Shown: positions 51,401 through 59,499 of the stretch, one piece after another
Layout of the letters: the number at the start of each line of letters is the position of its first letter
Numbering within the stretch: the first letter of the stretch is position 1
Assembly: GCA_963794165.1 (NCBI GenBank)
Contig: CAWCCT010000011.1
Coordinates: forward strand, 124,001 to 188,000
DNA: 64,000 bases
Origin: PALSA-350 sp963794165
Lineage (GTDB): Bacteria; Acidobacteriota; Terriglobia; Terriglobales; Acidobacteriaceae
Direction of reading: 5' to 3'
Program-made: the position numbers and the translations under genes
The notes under the pieces: model-generated
What the model was told of the DNA's origin: nothing
What the model saw: only the letters and a program-made list of their open reading frames with translations
The model's database searches: none

Positions 51401-51851
51401 GCTTGGTAAACCACAGGTTGAGCACTGGTGTGGGGGCGACATTTCCCTCGCGTGGCGCCGCGCCGGCGATCAGCTCCGGATCCAGGCCGGAGCGCACCAC
51501 CAGGGTTGTCTTAGCCGCGCCGGACTCTCCCAGCAGGTAAAGCAGGGGTAGCCCATCGAGCGCCTTAGCGCCTTGCTGCGAATGGCGCAGCTTGCGATTG
51601 GCGTCGTTCAGTAAGACGTCGACTTCGCTGCCGGCGTCGCCGCCGGAAACTTCCCCTTCCGCTGCCTGGCGTTTCTTAGCGCGGAAGTGAATCACCAGGA
51701 TCACCACCGCGGCAATGATTCCGGCAAGCACGATAAGCGTGGCCAGCACGATCAGCGGTGTGCCGTGTAAATGAAGGAGCAGGACTCCAGCTGCGTAGGC
51801 GAGCAGCAGAGAGAGCAGGAAAACCACGAGAGCGAGCAGATAGGCGAGCAA
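48432..51851 (-). CDS. tssM: Type VI secretion membrane subunit TssM (IcmF)
   Basis: An 1139-residue inner-membrane protein that builds the T6SS envelope channel with TssL and TssJ. Two membrane segments lie at residues 3-55; a cytoplasmic NTPase-like domain follows with P-loop GESGAAKTT at 108-116, and a third membrane segment near residue 450 precedes the large periplasmic part. ALPVYVIFTKLDRVPYF and ANPYLRGFFFTGLR are IcmF landmarks. The P-loop has Ala where Gly is usual before Lys. A run of eight prolines occurs in the periplasmic part. The start is TTG 51851 with GGGAGG about five bases upstream. It follows tssL by 21 bp. Confidence 0.93.
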   Translation of the reverse strand: MLAYLLALVVFLLSLLLAYAAGVLLLHLHGTPLIVLATLIVLAGIIAAVVILVIHFRAKKRQAAEGEVSGGDAGSEVDVLLNDANRKLRHSQQGAKALDGLPLLYLLGESGAAKTTLVVRSGLDPELIAGAAPREGNVAPTPVLNLWFTKQAAIVEAGDAVRQNAGVLRRLITRTRPKAYRSSFGSGAPARAAVVCVSVEQFLAADVATSSLASARGIAAQLREMSRLLGAALPVYVIFTKLDRVPYFAEYVRNLSADEVRQVLGKVLPARETSAGVYADTMSRELGSALDVLTYSLGEFRIEALNRETEPRNAPGVYEFPREFGKLRKNLNQYLVELCKPSQLSANPYLRGFFFTGLRAQMLEQRGAAPLPPLESAAVEIGATRMFSLQDVQGTSRPQAQQMGATRAPQWAFLPRVFPEMILSDKSALSATQQTAPARLFRRILFASLAFVFAAYTLCLLLSYLNNAALERNIQSAAQALPAVNAATGASLGDLQALDQLRRSLIRLQGYQQNGPPWSYRFGLYQGDKLVVPARQIYFDHFRLLLLNPTQANFTSYLRSLPASPAPGADYTAAYNPLKAYLITTSNPEKSQAQFLTPVFLQYWMGSNVKDPAQQQLARQQIDFYAAELLRQNPYSITPDAAAVGRARAYLNNFGAEPRIYQDMLTAADKTSPGVDFNKLYPNAATAVVEPHLVRGAYTRAGFAFMQAAMQHPEHYFRGETWVLGDQAAQSLDTAGVSKRLAAKYTADFLKEWHAFLMDARFTGCGPLHDLPPKLSALAGPDSPLLEFFGTASYNTAVPDPQIKTIFQPTQALVDPNSTARFIGPGNTAYVNALLALSAAVSQFNQNPQTSGDMLAAAVSTAGIAVQQTAQPFNIDPQMHTEKTVLALLEAPIKCAVPPPPPPPPGAPGALCTLLGKFPFQPLSKAQLNRDLTANEQASVADVNAVFAPGTGSLWTYYNASLKPWLIQQGTQYVLAPNAAGHVGPAFAQFFNHAAEISSALYSSAGNMPAFTFTLRALPSKGVDNPSLVVDGQKIPAGATTQQFTWNGATAHQASLAYNSAEALQFQGPWALFQLVATGQATRAGSALQLAFPLQVSGRPTILPDGTPVVVRFEITGPGASVLAPLGLYGGNCGTPVTK

Positions 51852-51872
51852 AAATCCTCCCGGCGGCGGCCG

Positions 51873-52547
51873 TCAACCTACTGGGGAAATCCCCGCGCTG
51901 AGCGCGAACCAGAAAGCGCCAAAGGCCGCCAGCATCACCAGGAACATACACAACGCGGCGATACCCAAACCCCGGCTCCAGCGATCAATGGCCACCTTGC
52001 GCTTGACTTCAAGCGGCGGAGCGGTGGCGCGAAAAAGGAGAACATGACCGCGGATGCGCGCCATCTTGTCTTCAATCTGGCGCACGAAGGTCTCGACCTC
52101 TCCCCCTCTCCCCAACGCATATTGGCCCCGGTAGCCGAGCAGAAGGCACAAGCAGTAGACCTCGAGACAATCAGCGACGTCGTGCGAGTCGTGTCTGGCG
52201 AGCAGAGCACGCAGGTTTTCAAAAAACACCTCACCTGCGCGATGGTGGCCGAAGAGCTCTTCCTGCAGCGGACGCTGCGACCAATCCGCGAAGGTTGGGC
52301 TTTGCAGGCGGAGGACGCTCTCGTCGAGGAATGCGACCAGCGCAAAAACCGATAGCTGGATCATCTCCCCGCTATATCCGAGAGTTCTGGCTTGCTCCAT
52401 CGCTGCCTTCAAGGCCGCTCGAATGTTGTTACGAAATACCTGCGATTCCTGAACCGCCTGCTGCCGCGAGCCCAGGCGCAGGATGGTGGTAAAGGAATTT
52501 TCGTAACACGAGGCGAGGCTATAGGTGCGCGGTAAGGGATCCGTCAT
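51873..52547 (-). CDS. tssL: Type VI secretion membrane subunit TssL (DotU family)
   Basis: A 224-residue tail-anchored inner-membrane protein. ALVAFLDESVLRLQSPTFADWSQRPLQEELFGHHRAGEVFFENL and DVADCLEVYCLCLLLGYRGQY are the DotU signatures. A single membrane segment lies near residues 195-217 and no OmpA peptidoglycan-binding extension is present. TssL joins TssM and contacts the baseplate. It is transcribed with tssM, divergently from the GEFT-motif gene. Confidence 0.93.
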   Translation of the reverse strand: MTDPLPRTYSLASCYENSFTTILRLGSRQQAVQESQVFRNNIRAALKAAMEQARTLGYSGEMIQLSVFALVAFLDESVLRLQSPTFADWSQRPLQEELFGHHRAGEVFFENLRALLARHDSHDVADCLEVYCLCLLLGYRGQYALGRGGEVETFVRQIEDKMARIRGHVLLFRATAPPLEVKRKVAIDRWSRGLGIAALCMFLVMLAAFGAFWFALSAGISPVG

Positions 52548-52750
52548 GCGAGCTTTCCGGGGTGCTTTGTTGAATCACGCTGAGGATACCTCAACCGGAT
52601 GTTGCCGTATATCCGTTCATCGATCGAGAAGTGCTCCTTTTGAGGCGCTACCTTCTTCGTTGGGCTGCTGCAGCCTTTGTAATCTTTACGGCGTCAGCCG
52701 GGGAAGTGTAACCTGCGCACATAGGAAGTCGCGACGAGGGCTAAGCCGGG

Positions 52751-53902
52751 ATGACAGAAAAAGGCAAGAAGCCGGGAACAGAGGCAGCTAGTCAGCCCGA
52801 TCCGCTGTCTGCTACGGGAATGTTCTTAAACGCCTTCGCACCACAGCCGGAACCATCAGCGGAACAAGCGCAGGAAAGCCCGGCTAAGGGCGCCGCTAAG
52901 CCGGCGCAGGCTGGCGAATTCACGCAGATGTTTCACAAGCTGGAGCCTCCTCCGCCTCCACCACCGCCGCAAACCAGATCCACCAATAGCCCCCCGCAGG
53001 AACCGGGCGAGTTCACGCGCACGTTTGTTGCGGCGGCTACCTCCCCTGGTCTCCGGCCTGCGCCGGCCATACCCGATCCCGCATCCTTCGCTCCGGCTCC
53101 TGCCCCGAAGATGAGGGGCTTTTCCACGCCGGGCGTCTCGGATTCGGCCTCCCCGGAGGGCAGTTTCACCCAGCTTTTCCGGACGCCTCCTTCACCACCC
53201 CCGGCGCCGTCACCGCTTCAGCCCTTCACGCCGTTGTCCAGCGCACCGCCCCAGGCCGCAGAACCTGCGTGGCCACAAAGCTTGGATCCGGCTCCCAACG
53301 GAGGCGGACTCACCCAATTGTTTCGCTCGCTCTCGGAGGAGAGCGAACCAGCGCCAAGCAGAATCGGCGAATCGCCGTTGGTGAGCCACCCCGGATCCCC
53401 GGCGCCGCCCCCTGCCAGTAGCCCGGCAAGTGTAACCATGTTGATCCAGAGGCTCACGGAGGATCTGCAACAGGCCGCGGCTCCTGCCCAGCCAATGCCG
53501 CCGACGGCCGCGCCTGCAGGCTCGTCAGGTCCCGGGGAGTTTACCCGCATCATCGCGGGCGGCATGACCAACCCGGCGCCCGCTGCAGCAGTACCGGGAG
53601 TGGCAGCGGGAAATTTCGCCATCCCTGTCCCCCCAACGCCTGCGTTTCCCGCAGCGCCGCAGGTTCCCGTTGCGCCGGTTCCGGCCTTTGCCGCACCACA
53701 AATTCCAGTTGCGCCCGCTCCAGCCTTTGCCCCACCGCCGGTTCCTGCGCTCGCGGTCCCGCCGGCACCGCCACCCAAGGCTGCCCCGAGCACGCCTCCG
53801 CAACAAAGCAAACTCCAGCAGATGCTTCCCATGCTGCTGGTCTTGAATGCATTTTTGGTGGTGGTGCTGATTCTGCTGTTGGTCTTCGCTCTTAAGAGAT
53901 AG
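52751..53902 (+). CDS. Proline-rich tail-anchored protein with repeated GEFTxxF motifs
   Basis: A 383-residue protein that looks disordered, rich in Pro and Ala, ending in one hydrophobic segment (MLPMLLVLNAFLVVVLILLL, about 358-380) and ALKR, so it is probably anchored in the inner membrane with the rest in the cytoplasm. A short motif recurs: GEFTQMF (55-61), GEFTRTF (86-92), GSFTQLF (137-143), GGLTQLF (185-191) and GEFTRII (262-268), with a weak SVTMLIQ at 227-233. The repeats are separated by 24-70 residues of proline-rich linker. It lies opposite tssL/tssM inside the T6SS locus. I do not recognise a function; multivalent docking of a partner is an inference. Confidence 0.8.
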   Translation: MTEKGKKPGTEAASQPDPLSATGMFLNAFAPQPEPSAEQAQESPAKGAAKPAQAGEFTQMFHKLEPPPPPPPPQTRSTNSPPQEPGEFTRTFVAAATSPGLRPAPAIPDPASFAPAPAPKMRGFSTPGVSDSASPEGSFTQLFRTPPSPPPAPSPLQPFTPLSSAPPQAAEPAWPQSLDPAPNGGGLTQLFRSLSEESEPAPSRIGESPLVSHPGSPAPPPASSPASVTMLIQRLTEDLQQAAAPAQPMPPTAAPAGSSGPGEFTRIIAGGMTNPAPAAAVPGVAAGNFAIPVPPTPAFPAAPQVPVAPVPAFAAPQIPVAPAPAFAPPPVPALAVPPAPPPKAAPSTPPQQSKLQQMLPMLLVLNAFLVVVLILLLVFALKR

Positions 53903-53963
53903 AAAATGGGACGACTGAGATTAGCCCATGTTTTCTGGCTACGGTGGGAGCATGGGTATCTTA

Positions 53964-54060
53964 AGTACCGTTGGGGTCCTTCGACTCCGCGCCACAAGCG
54001 CTGTTGCACGCGATAGATCTGTGAGGCGCTCCGCTCAGGATGACGACTTTGTGGGAGTTT
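53964..54060. repeat. Diverged partial copy of the 22662/48231 repeat
   Basis: GGGGTCCTTCGACTCCGCGC and GAGGCGCTCCGCTCAGGATG correspond to the central part of the element, with several differences. No gene is seen in this 232 bp gap. Confidence 0.6.
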
Positions 54061-54134
54061 TGAGGAAAAACCTAAAATGGGTCGGCCCTCAACACTCCGA
54101 CTGAAGTCGTGCCCTGATTACCCCCCAATAGACC

Positions 54135-54416
54135 CTAGGCCAGGAGACCGTTTTCCTTTAGCTGCAGTTCGGTCCGCTCGAAGCCGGCAATCAGTATCAC
54201 GCCCTGCCCGCGCGTCTTACCCACCCAACGGCTGGCATCGTCTTCGCTCATCTTTAATTCCATGAGCAGGGCCTTTAGATCGTCGAGACTCTTCACGATT
54301 ACCGGCTTGGTATTCAGTCTTCCAGCGTAGGGAACAAAGGCCACCTCGAAGTGGCCTGCTGCACCTTCCGATCCGGGATTGGCAGTAATCCGAATCGTAC
54401 CCATTACTTTCGCCAT
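54135..54416 (-). CDS. Small protein of unknown function in the T6SS locus
   Basis: A 93-residue protein with a mixed alpha/beta pattern (GTIRITANPGSEGAAGHFEVAF, KPVIVKSLDDLKALLMELKMSEDDASRWV, GQGVILIAGFERTELQLKENGLLA). There is no signal peptide or membrane segment. AGGAG lies ten bases before ATG 54416. It follows the methyltransferase gene by 36 bp on the same strand, suggesting one transcript. No family recognised. Confidence 0.7.
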   Translation of the reverse strand: MAKVMGTIRITANPGSEGAAGHFEVAFVPYAGRLNTKPVIVKSLDDLKALLMELKMSEDDASRWVGKTRGQGVILIAGFERTELQLKENGLLA

Positions 54417-54452
54417 AAAACCGGCTCCTCACTCCACAACAAAGGTAACTCG

Positions 54453-55931
54453 TTACTGGGAAGTTACTTCAATAAATCCTAGCTCGATAAGTCTGCGTAG
54501 AATCGCCAGGCACTCGCGCTTCACTGTGTCCATCGGTGCGTCCGCGTGCTGCGCCAAAGCCTGGATGGCTTGCTCGGCAGTGCGCGTTCCGTCGCAACTC
54601 ACCAAAAACTCTGCCACCAGGGGTTGGATTTTCATGGTGAAGGGAAAGCCGCGAGCCAGCCGCAAAGTGATCGCATCCGCGTGCCAACGGCCGCCGTCCT
54701 GGCGACACACCTGATCCAATCGCACGGGGGTCGAAAGCTTGATCTTAACCGCAAGCAATCGCTCGTCGCTCTCCACGTTCTGCAACAAATCATTAGCAGC
54801 AAACATGGCCAGAACCATCTCGCCAAGGTCGCCTGTCATCGTCGTCTTGGGTACCTCTTCGATGCGCGCCCAGTTGCTGCCACTGCGCCGCCTCATCACG
54901 ATCATGCCGTCATGAATCGCCTCCACCTGGTGGCGACGGTAATAGGACATGTATCCGTCGTAGAGATCCTGATCGTGGCCCGTGTTCGGTGCAGTCTCGG
55001 AGATTCGATTCTGGGCATATTCCTCGGGGTATTGAGTCAACCCCTTCATGACCCATACATCGCAATCACTGCCGTCCAGCCACTCGGCGATGCGCTCCTC
55101 CCAGGGCTGCCCGCTGATCTGCGCCCATTCACACAGCATTTGCATGTAGCCGCCTTCGTTAAGATAGTTGGGCGCCTCGCGGACGAGTTGACGGCAGAGC
55201 TGATCAAGCTCGAGCGGATTATCGCAAAAGGTGAAGTCATTCCTGGGGGTAATGAAAAAAGGCGGGTTGGATAGAATCAGGTCGAAGCTGCGTCCCGCAA
55301 CCGGCTGAAAAGCATCGCCCAGCAGCATCTCAATCTTCTGAATTCCATTCAAGCGTGCATTGAAATTTACAAAGCTGGGAACCCTCGGATTTAGGTCAGT
55401 GGCCATGACCAAGTCACTGTGCGCTGCCGCCTCCAGGCTAAGAATCCCACTCCCCGTGCCAAGATCCAGAGTGGCGCGCGAAGGCCTGCGAATGGTAAAT
55501 CGAGAGAGAAATCTGCTGGTTGGGTTTGGCCACAGAACCATCTGGGAGTCGCCCCGTTCGATGGCAGACGGGTGATCGGACGCAACCAGAAACTTGTGCG
55601 TCGACAACAGCATCGTTGTTGGTGCAAACAGATCGCCCTCGCGGACCAACAATCCTGCTTCGAGCAACAACAGCAGCAGCGATTGGGGCACGTGGGTGAC
55701 ATCGTTCGCGGCTTGGCGGCGTCCGATCCAAAACCAACGCAGCAAGGTGTTGAGTAATGTTACGTCTCTGGTCCGATCCAGCAGTCGGGGCTCGTTACGC
55801 AGGCGATACGAAGGTAACTCCGCGGCACCGAGATGGTTTTTCAGGTTGGCTTCGGTATAGCCCGCCTCCTCGAAGGCGGTGCGGAGGCGCAAGGAATCGT
55901 CAATAGATAGAGGCTGGAGCATTCGCTTCAC
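54453..55931 (-). CDS. Class I SAM-dependent methyltransferase with flanking domains
   Basis: A 492-residue cytoplasmic protein. Residues 1-140 are helical with no family assigned. The methyltransferase core begins ATLDLGTGSGILSLEAAAHSDLVMATDLNP (SAM-binding motif I and acidic loop) and contains LILSNPPFFI, the NPPF catalytic motif of enzymes that methylate amide or base nitrogens (PrmC, RsmC and similar). The C-terminal 60 residues (FLVSCDGTRTAEQAIQALAQHAD) resemble a small winged helix of the PqqD-like type. The start is GTG 55931 or ATG 55922. It lies between T6SS structural genes and is divergent from tssB; whether its target is a T6SS component is unknown. Confidence 0.83.
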   Translation of the reverse strand: MKRMLQPLSIDDSLRLRTAFEEAGYTEANLKNHLGAAELPSYRLRNEPRLLDRTRDVTLLNTLLRWFWIGRRQAANDVTHVPQSLLLLLLEAGLLVREGDLFAPTTMLLSTHKFLVASDHPSAIERGDSQMVLWPNPTSRFLSRFTIRRPSRATLDLGTGSGILSLEAAAHSDLVMATDLNPRVPSFVNFNARLNGIQKIEMLLGDAFQPVAGRSFDLILSNPPFFITPRNDFTFCDNPLELDQLCRQLVREAPNYLNEGGYMQMLCEWAQISGQPWEERIAEWLDGSDCDVWVMKGLTQYPEEYAQNRISETAPNTGHDQDLYDGYMSYYRRHQVEAIHDGMIVMRRRSGSNWARIEEVPKTTMTGDLGEMVLAMFAANDLLQNVESDERLLAVKIKLSTPVRLDQVCRQDGGRWHADAITLRLARGFPFTMKIQPLVAEFLVSCDGTRTAEQAIQALAQHADAPMDTVKRECLAILRRLIELGFIEVTSQ

Positions 55932-56000
55932 ACCATAACATCACCATCGCCATGCGGCGGAGGAGAAACCAGAAGGCCGGCGGCGGCGCAACTTTTTTGT

Positions 56001-56029
56001 TTGACGCATGGCTAGGGAGGTGTTATCAA
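56001..56029 (+). promoter_or_regulatory. Candidate promoter of the tssB operon
   Basis: TTGACG at 56001-56006, 17 bp spacer, TATCAA at 56024-56029, about 125 bases before the tssB ATG. It matches sigma-70 boxes at 5 of 6 and 4 of 6 positions. Confidence 0.5.
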
Positions 56030-56155
56030 CATAGCGCAGATTACATCGGCCCAAATAAAGCTTCCAACCTTTGCTTGAATCCTGAACGGAATTCGAGCGA
56101 AATCATCTTGCAACGTTCAACTGCTCTCCATCACTATTCGCGGTAAGGAGCCAAC

Positions 56156-56680
56156 ATGGCCAGACAAAGCGCACAGCACAAGCTTGATCGAGTGCGCCCT
56201 CCCCGGGTGCAAATCACTTATGACGTAGAAGTGGGTGGCGCCATTGAACTCAAGGAACTGCCCTTTGTGGTGGGAGTACTTGGTGATTTCACCGGCAACC
56301 CGGAACAGCCATTGCCCAAGCTGAAGGATCGCAAATTTGTCGAGGTGAATCCGGATAATTTCGACACCGTCCTGGAGGGCATGAAGCCTCACCTCTCGTT
56401 CGCGGTGGAAAACAAGCTGAGCGACGATCCCGACGCCGCGCAATTGAAGGTGGACCTCAAGTTTCGTAAATTCGAAGATTTTGAGCCGGGCAATGTAGCC
56501 AAGCAAGTCAAGCCGCTGAAAGAGATGCTTGATCTGCGGAGCAGATTGGCAAATCTTCGCAGTTCGTTACAGGGCAATGACAAGCTTGAGGAATTGCTCC
56601 TGGAGGCGGTGGGAAATACGGAGAAGCTGGAAAAGTTGAAGGGTGAAATCGGCGCGAATGAGGGAGGCTCCAATGGCTGA
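56156..56680 (+). CDS. tssB: Type VI secretion sheath small subunit TssB
   Basis: A 174-residue protein that pairs with TssC to form the contractile sheath. VQITYDVEVGGAIELKELPFVVGVLGDF, RKFVEVNPDNFDTVLEGMKPHLSF and the C-terminal helix QVKPLKEMLDLRSRLANLRSSLQGND are diagnostic. An AGGAG ribosome site precedes the ATG. Its end overlaps tssC by 8 bp. It starts the plus-strand run of T6SS genes. Confidence 0.96.
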   Translation: MARQSAQHKLDRVRPPRVQITYDVEVGGAIELKELPFVVGVLGDFTGNPEQPLPKLKDRKFVEVNPDNFDTVLEGMKPHLSFAVENKLSDDPDAAQLKVDLKFRKFEDFEPGNVAKQVKPLKEMLDLRSRLANLRSSLQGNDKLEELLLEAVGNTEKLEKLKGEIGANEGGSNG

Positions 56681-58163
56681 GGCGACTGCCGCTCAAAAGG
56701 GATCAGCGCCCGCGGTTGCGACCGAGGAGTCTTCCAGCCTGCTCGATCAGATTGTTGAGCAGGGCCGGTTTGGTAAAGAGACAGCCTCTCGCGAACGCGG
56801 TAAGGACCTGGTAAAGGAATTTGTAGCCCAGGTACTCGATGGCTCGATGACCGTAGCCAAAGACGCGGAGATGATGATCAATGCGCGCATCGCGCAAATC
56901 GATCACCTGCTCTCGCTGCAATTGAATGAAATCATGCACCACCCCCAGTTCCAGAAGCTGGAAGGCTCTTGGCGAGGGTTGAAGTACATGATGGACAACA
57001 GCGAAACCGGCGTCGGGTTGAAGATTCGCGTCCTCAACGCCACTAAGAAGGAACTGCTGCGGGACATCGAGAAGGCTCCGGAGTTCGACCAGAGCGGTCT
57101 GTTCAAGAAGATTTACGAAGAAGAGTACGGTGTCTTCGGCGGGGCCCCCTTCGGAGCCCTGATTGGCGATTACGAGTTCGGCAAACATCCTGAAGACATG
57201 GCGCTGCTGGAAGGCGTCTCTCACATCGCGGCCCAGGCGCATGCTCCATTTATCAGCGCTGCCTCCGCTGACCTGCTTAACCTGGAGAGCTATACCCAAC
57301 TCGATCAACCTCGCGACCTGGCAAAAATCTTCGACAGCACTGAGTACGCCAAATGGAAATCGTTCCGCCAGAGCGAAGATTCCCGCTATGTCGCGCTCAC
57401 GCTTCCACGGACCCTGGGGCGTTTGCCTTACGGCGCGGAAACCAAGCCCATCGACGAGTTCAGCTACGAAGAGCAGGTTGACGGCACTGATCACTCGAAA
57501 TACCTGTGGATGAACGCGGCCTATTCCCTGGGGTCGAAGATGACCCAATCCTTCGCTCTTTATGGCATGTGTGTGGCTATGAGGGGTGTCGAGGGTGGGG
57601 GGCTGGTGGAAGGTCTACCGACACATAACTTCGCGACGGACGAGGGTGATATCGCACTCAAATGCCCGACCGAGGTACCGATTACCGACCGTCGTGAAAA
57701 AGAGCTCGCCGACCTGGGATTCGTTCCCCTGGTTCATTGCAAGGGCACCGACTACGCTGCTTTCTTCAGCGTACAAACCTGCCAGAAAGCCAAAGTCTAC
57801 GACACCGACTCGGCCAACGCGAATGCCCGTTTGTCTACACAGCTGCCCTATATCATGGCGGTCTCTCGCTTCGCGCACTATCTCAAAGCAATGATGCGCG
57901 ACAAGATCGGTAGCTTTATGTCGCGTGAAGAAGCGGAGAGGTTCCTGAACCGCTGGATCACAAATTACGTTACTCCCGATGATTCGGCTTCTCCGGCGGC
58001 CAAGGCTCAGCGTCCGCTGCGTGAAGCCCGCATCGATGTAGCGGAGGTCCCGGGCAAGCCCGGTGTCTATCGTGCGGTGGCTTTCCTTCGGCCGCACTTC
58101 CAACTTGACGAACTTACTGTTTCGCTACGGCTGGTGGCTGAACTGCCCGCCTCGGTGAAGTAA
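56673..58163 (+). CDS. tssC: Type VI secretion sheath large subunit TssC
   Basis: A 496-residue sheath protein. Landmarks include INARIAQIDHLLSLQLNEIMHHPQFQKLEGSWRGLKYM, GGAPFGALIGDYEF, APFISAASADLL, LPRTLGRLPYG and the C-terminal ARIDVAEVPGKPGVYRAVAFLRPHFQLDELTVSLRLV. ATG 56673 has GGGAGG six bases upstream and gives the typical N-terminus; an earlier in-frame codon exists at 56643. It is translationally coupled to tssB. Confidence 0.96.
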   Translation: MAEATAAQKGSAPAVATEESSSLLDQIVEQGRFGKETASRERGKDLVKEFVAQVLDGSMTVAKDAEMMINARIAQIDHLLSLQLNEIMHHPQFQKLEGSWRGLKYMMDNSETGVGLKIRVLNATKKELLRDIEKAPEFDQSGLFKKIYEEEYGVFGGAPFGALIGDYEFGKHPEDMALLEGVSHIAAQAHAPFISAASADLLNLESYTQLDQPRDLAKIFDSTEYAKWKSFRQSEDSRYVALTLPRTLGRLPYGAETKPIDEFSYEEQVDGTDHSKYLWMNAAYSLGSKMTQSFALYGMCVAMRGVEGGGLVEGLPTHNFATDEGDIALKCPTEVPITDRREKELADLGFVPLVHCKGTDYAAFFSVQTCQKAKVYDTDSANANARLSTQLPYIMAVSRFAHYLKAMMRDKIGSFMSREEAERFLNRWITNYVTPDDSASPAAKAQRPLREARIDVAEVPGKPGVYRAVAFLRPHFQLDELTVSLRLVAELPASVK

Positions 58164-58242
58164 ACCTAACCTGGACACCAACTGATGTGCTGTAGTTCCT
58201 AATGCCGGGCCCCTGAAGTGAAACTTTTTTAGGAGAAAGACA

Positions 58243-58722
58243 ATGGCAGTCAATGCATATTGCGTAATCAAAGGCCGTCCAGGACCGAGCACCACCAAGA
58301 AGGACGCGATCGACATCATTTCGTTTAGCTTTGGTGCAAGCCAGAACTCGGTGATCGGCGCCGGTTCATCGGGCGGCGAGGCCCGGGCAGGCCGGGCAGA
58401 TTTGACGAATGTCAGCATCATGAAGGTGACCGACAAGCTCACTCCCGCCCTCTTTGAGGATTGCGTCCTGGGAACATACCTGGATGCGGTCGACATCATT
58501 TACGACAAGCCGATGGGCAAGAATCAGGAGGACTACTTCAAGATTCACATGGAGAAAGCCCTGATCACTTCCTGGACGACGAGTGGTTCCGCCGAAAACC
58601 CCACGGAATCTATCAGCTTCGCTTTCGAAAAGGTTAAGGTCAGCTATAACCCCGAAGACGGTGGCAAGCTCAAGGGCTTCGTCGACAAAGGCTTCGACGT
58701 GCTCAAACTCAAGCAGTGGTAA
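58243..58722 (+). CDS. hcp: Type VI secretion tube protein Hcp
   Basis: A 159-residue protein that stacks as hexamers to form the inner tube. CVIKGRPGPSTTKKDAIDIISFSFGASQ, TNVSIMKVTDKLTPALFEDCVLG and a C-terminal AFEKVKVSYNPE match the Hcp family. A strong AGGAG site lies seven bases before the ATG, as expected for a highly made protein. The 79 bp before it hold no clear terminator. Confidence 0.95.
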   Translation: MAVNAYCVIKGRPGPSTTKKDAIDIISFSFGASQNSVIGAGSSGGEARAGRADLTNVSIMKVTDKLTPALFEDCVLGTYLDAVDIIYDKPMGKNQEDYFKIHMEKALITSWTTSGSAENPTESISFAFEKVKVSYNPEDGGKLKGFVDKGFDVLKLKQW

Positions 58723-58744
58723 GTCACGGACGAGCAGGGGAACG

Positions 58745-59470
58745 GTGCCGGTAACCGCCAAAGAGCTGTTCGCGGCAGGCAAGGTGCGGGAAGCGGAAAA
58801 GTGGCTCACGGCGCACTTGCGTGAGCACCCGGCCGACACAGCGCAACGCGTTTTTTTATTTGAGCTGCTTTGCTTCGCGGGGGAATATACCCGCGCAGAA
58901 AAGCAGCTCGCTGTTCTGGCAGGAAAAAACGCCGAAGCGGAAACCGGGGCGATCGTCTACTACGCGGCTCTGCATGCGGAGCGGACGCGGCACGAGATTT
59001 TTGAAAAGCAGACTTTTCCAGCGCACCCGACCACCTCCCCCAGAGGCGAGCTGAATGGAAAAGCCTTCACCGAATTGCTCGACGCGGATCCGGATATAGG
59101 CGCACGGCTCGAGGTTTTCGCCGCCGGCGCCTATCTCTGGATCCCTTTCGAGCATGTGGCCTCGATTGAAATGCGACCACCCCAACGGCTGCGCGACACG
59201 CTTTGGGCTCCGGCCCTGGTGCAGACCGCGCCATCGTTTCAAGGCAAGGACCTCGGAGAAGTGCTGATTCCGGCGATTTACCCATTCTCCTGGAAGAATG
59301 CAGATCAGGCAGTCTGGCTGGGGAGAATTACGGATTGGTCGGCTGACGACGAGGGCCGCGAATACCCGTCGGGACAGAAGATTCTGCTGGTCGACGGGGA
59401 GGAAGTTCCCTTCCTCGAAGTCCGGTCCATCGAGTTCGCTCAACCGGCACTTGCGTCGTCTGAGCCGTAA
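58745..59470 (+). CDS. tagJ: T6SS accessory protein TagJ (ImpE family)
   Basis: A 241-residue cytoplasmic protein. The N-terminal TPR-like helices (AKELFAAGKVREAEKWLTAHLREHPADTAQRVFLFELLCFAG) and the C-terminal domain (GAYLWIPFEHVASIEMRPPQRLRDTLWAPALV, VLIPAIYPFSW) define the ImpE family. TagJ binds the TssB N-terminus and modulates sheath disassembly by ClpV in systems that have it. GTG 58745 with GGGG just upstream is the start; open frame extends further but runs through hcp. Confidence 0.92.
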   Translation: MPVTAKELFAAGKVREAEKWLTAHLREHPADTAQRVFLFELLCFAGEYTRAEKQLAVLAGKNAEAETGAIVYYAALHAERTRHEIFEKQTFPAHPTTSPRGELNGKAFTELLDADPDIGARLEVFAAGAYLWIPFEHVASIEMRPPQRLRDTLWAPALVQTAPSFQGKDLGEVLIPAIYPFSWKNADQAVWLGRITDWSADDEGREYPSGQKILLVDGEEVPFLEVRSIEFAQPALASSEP

Positions 59471-59499
59471 AGCTGGATGTTGTTTAGGTCGTTCCGCAT

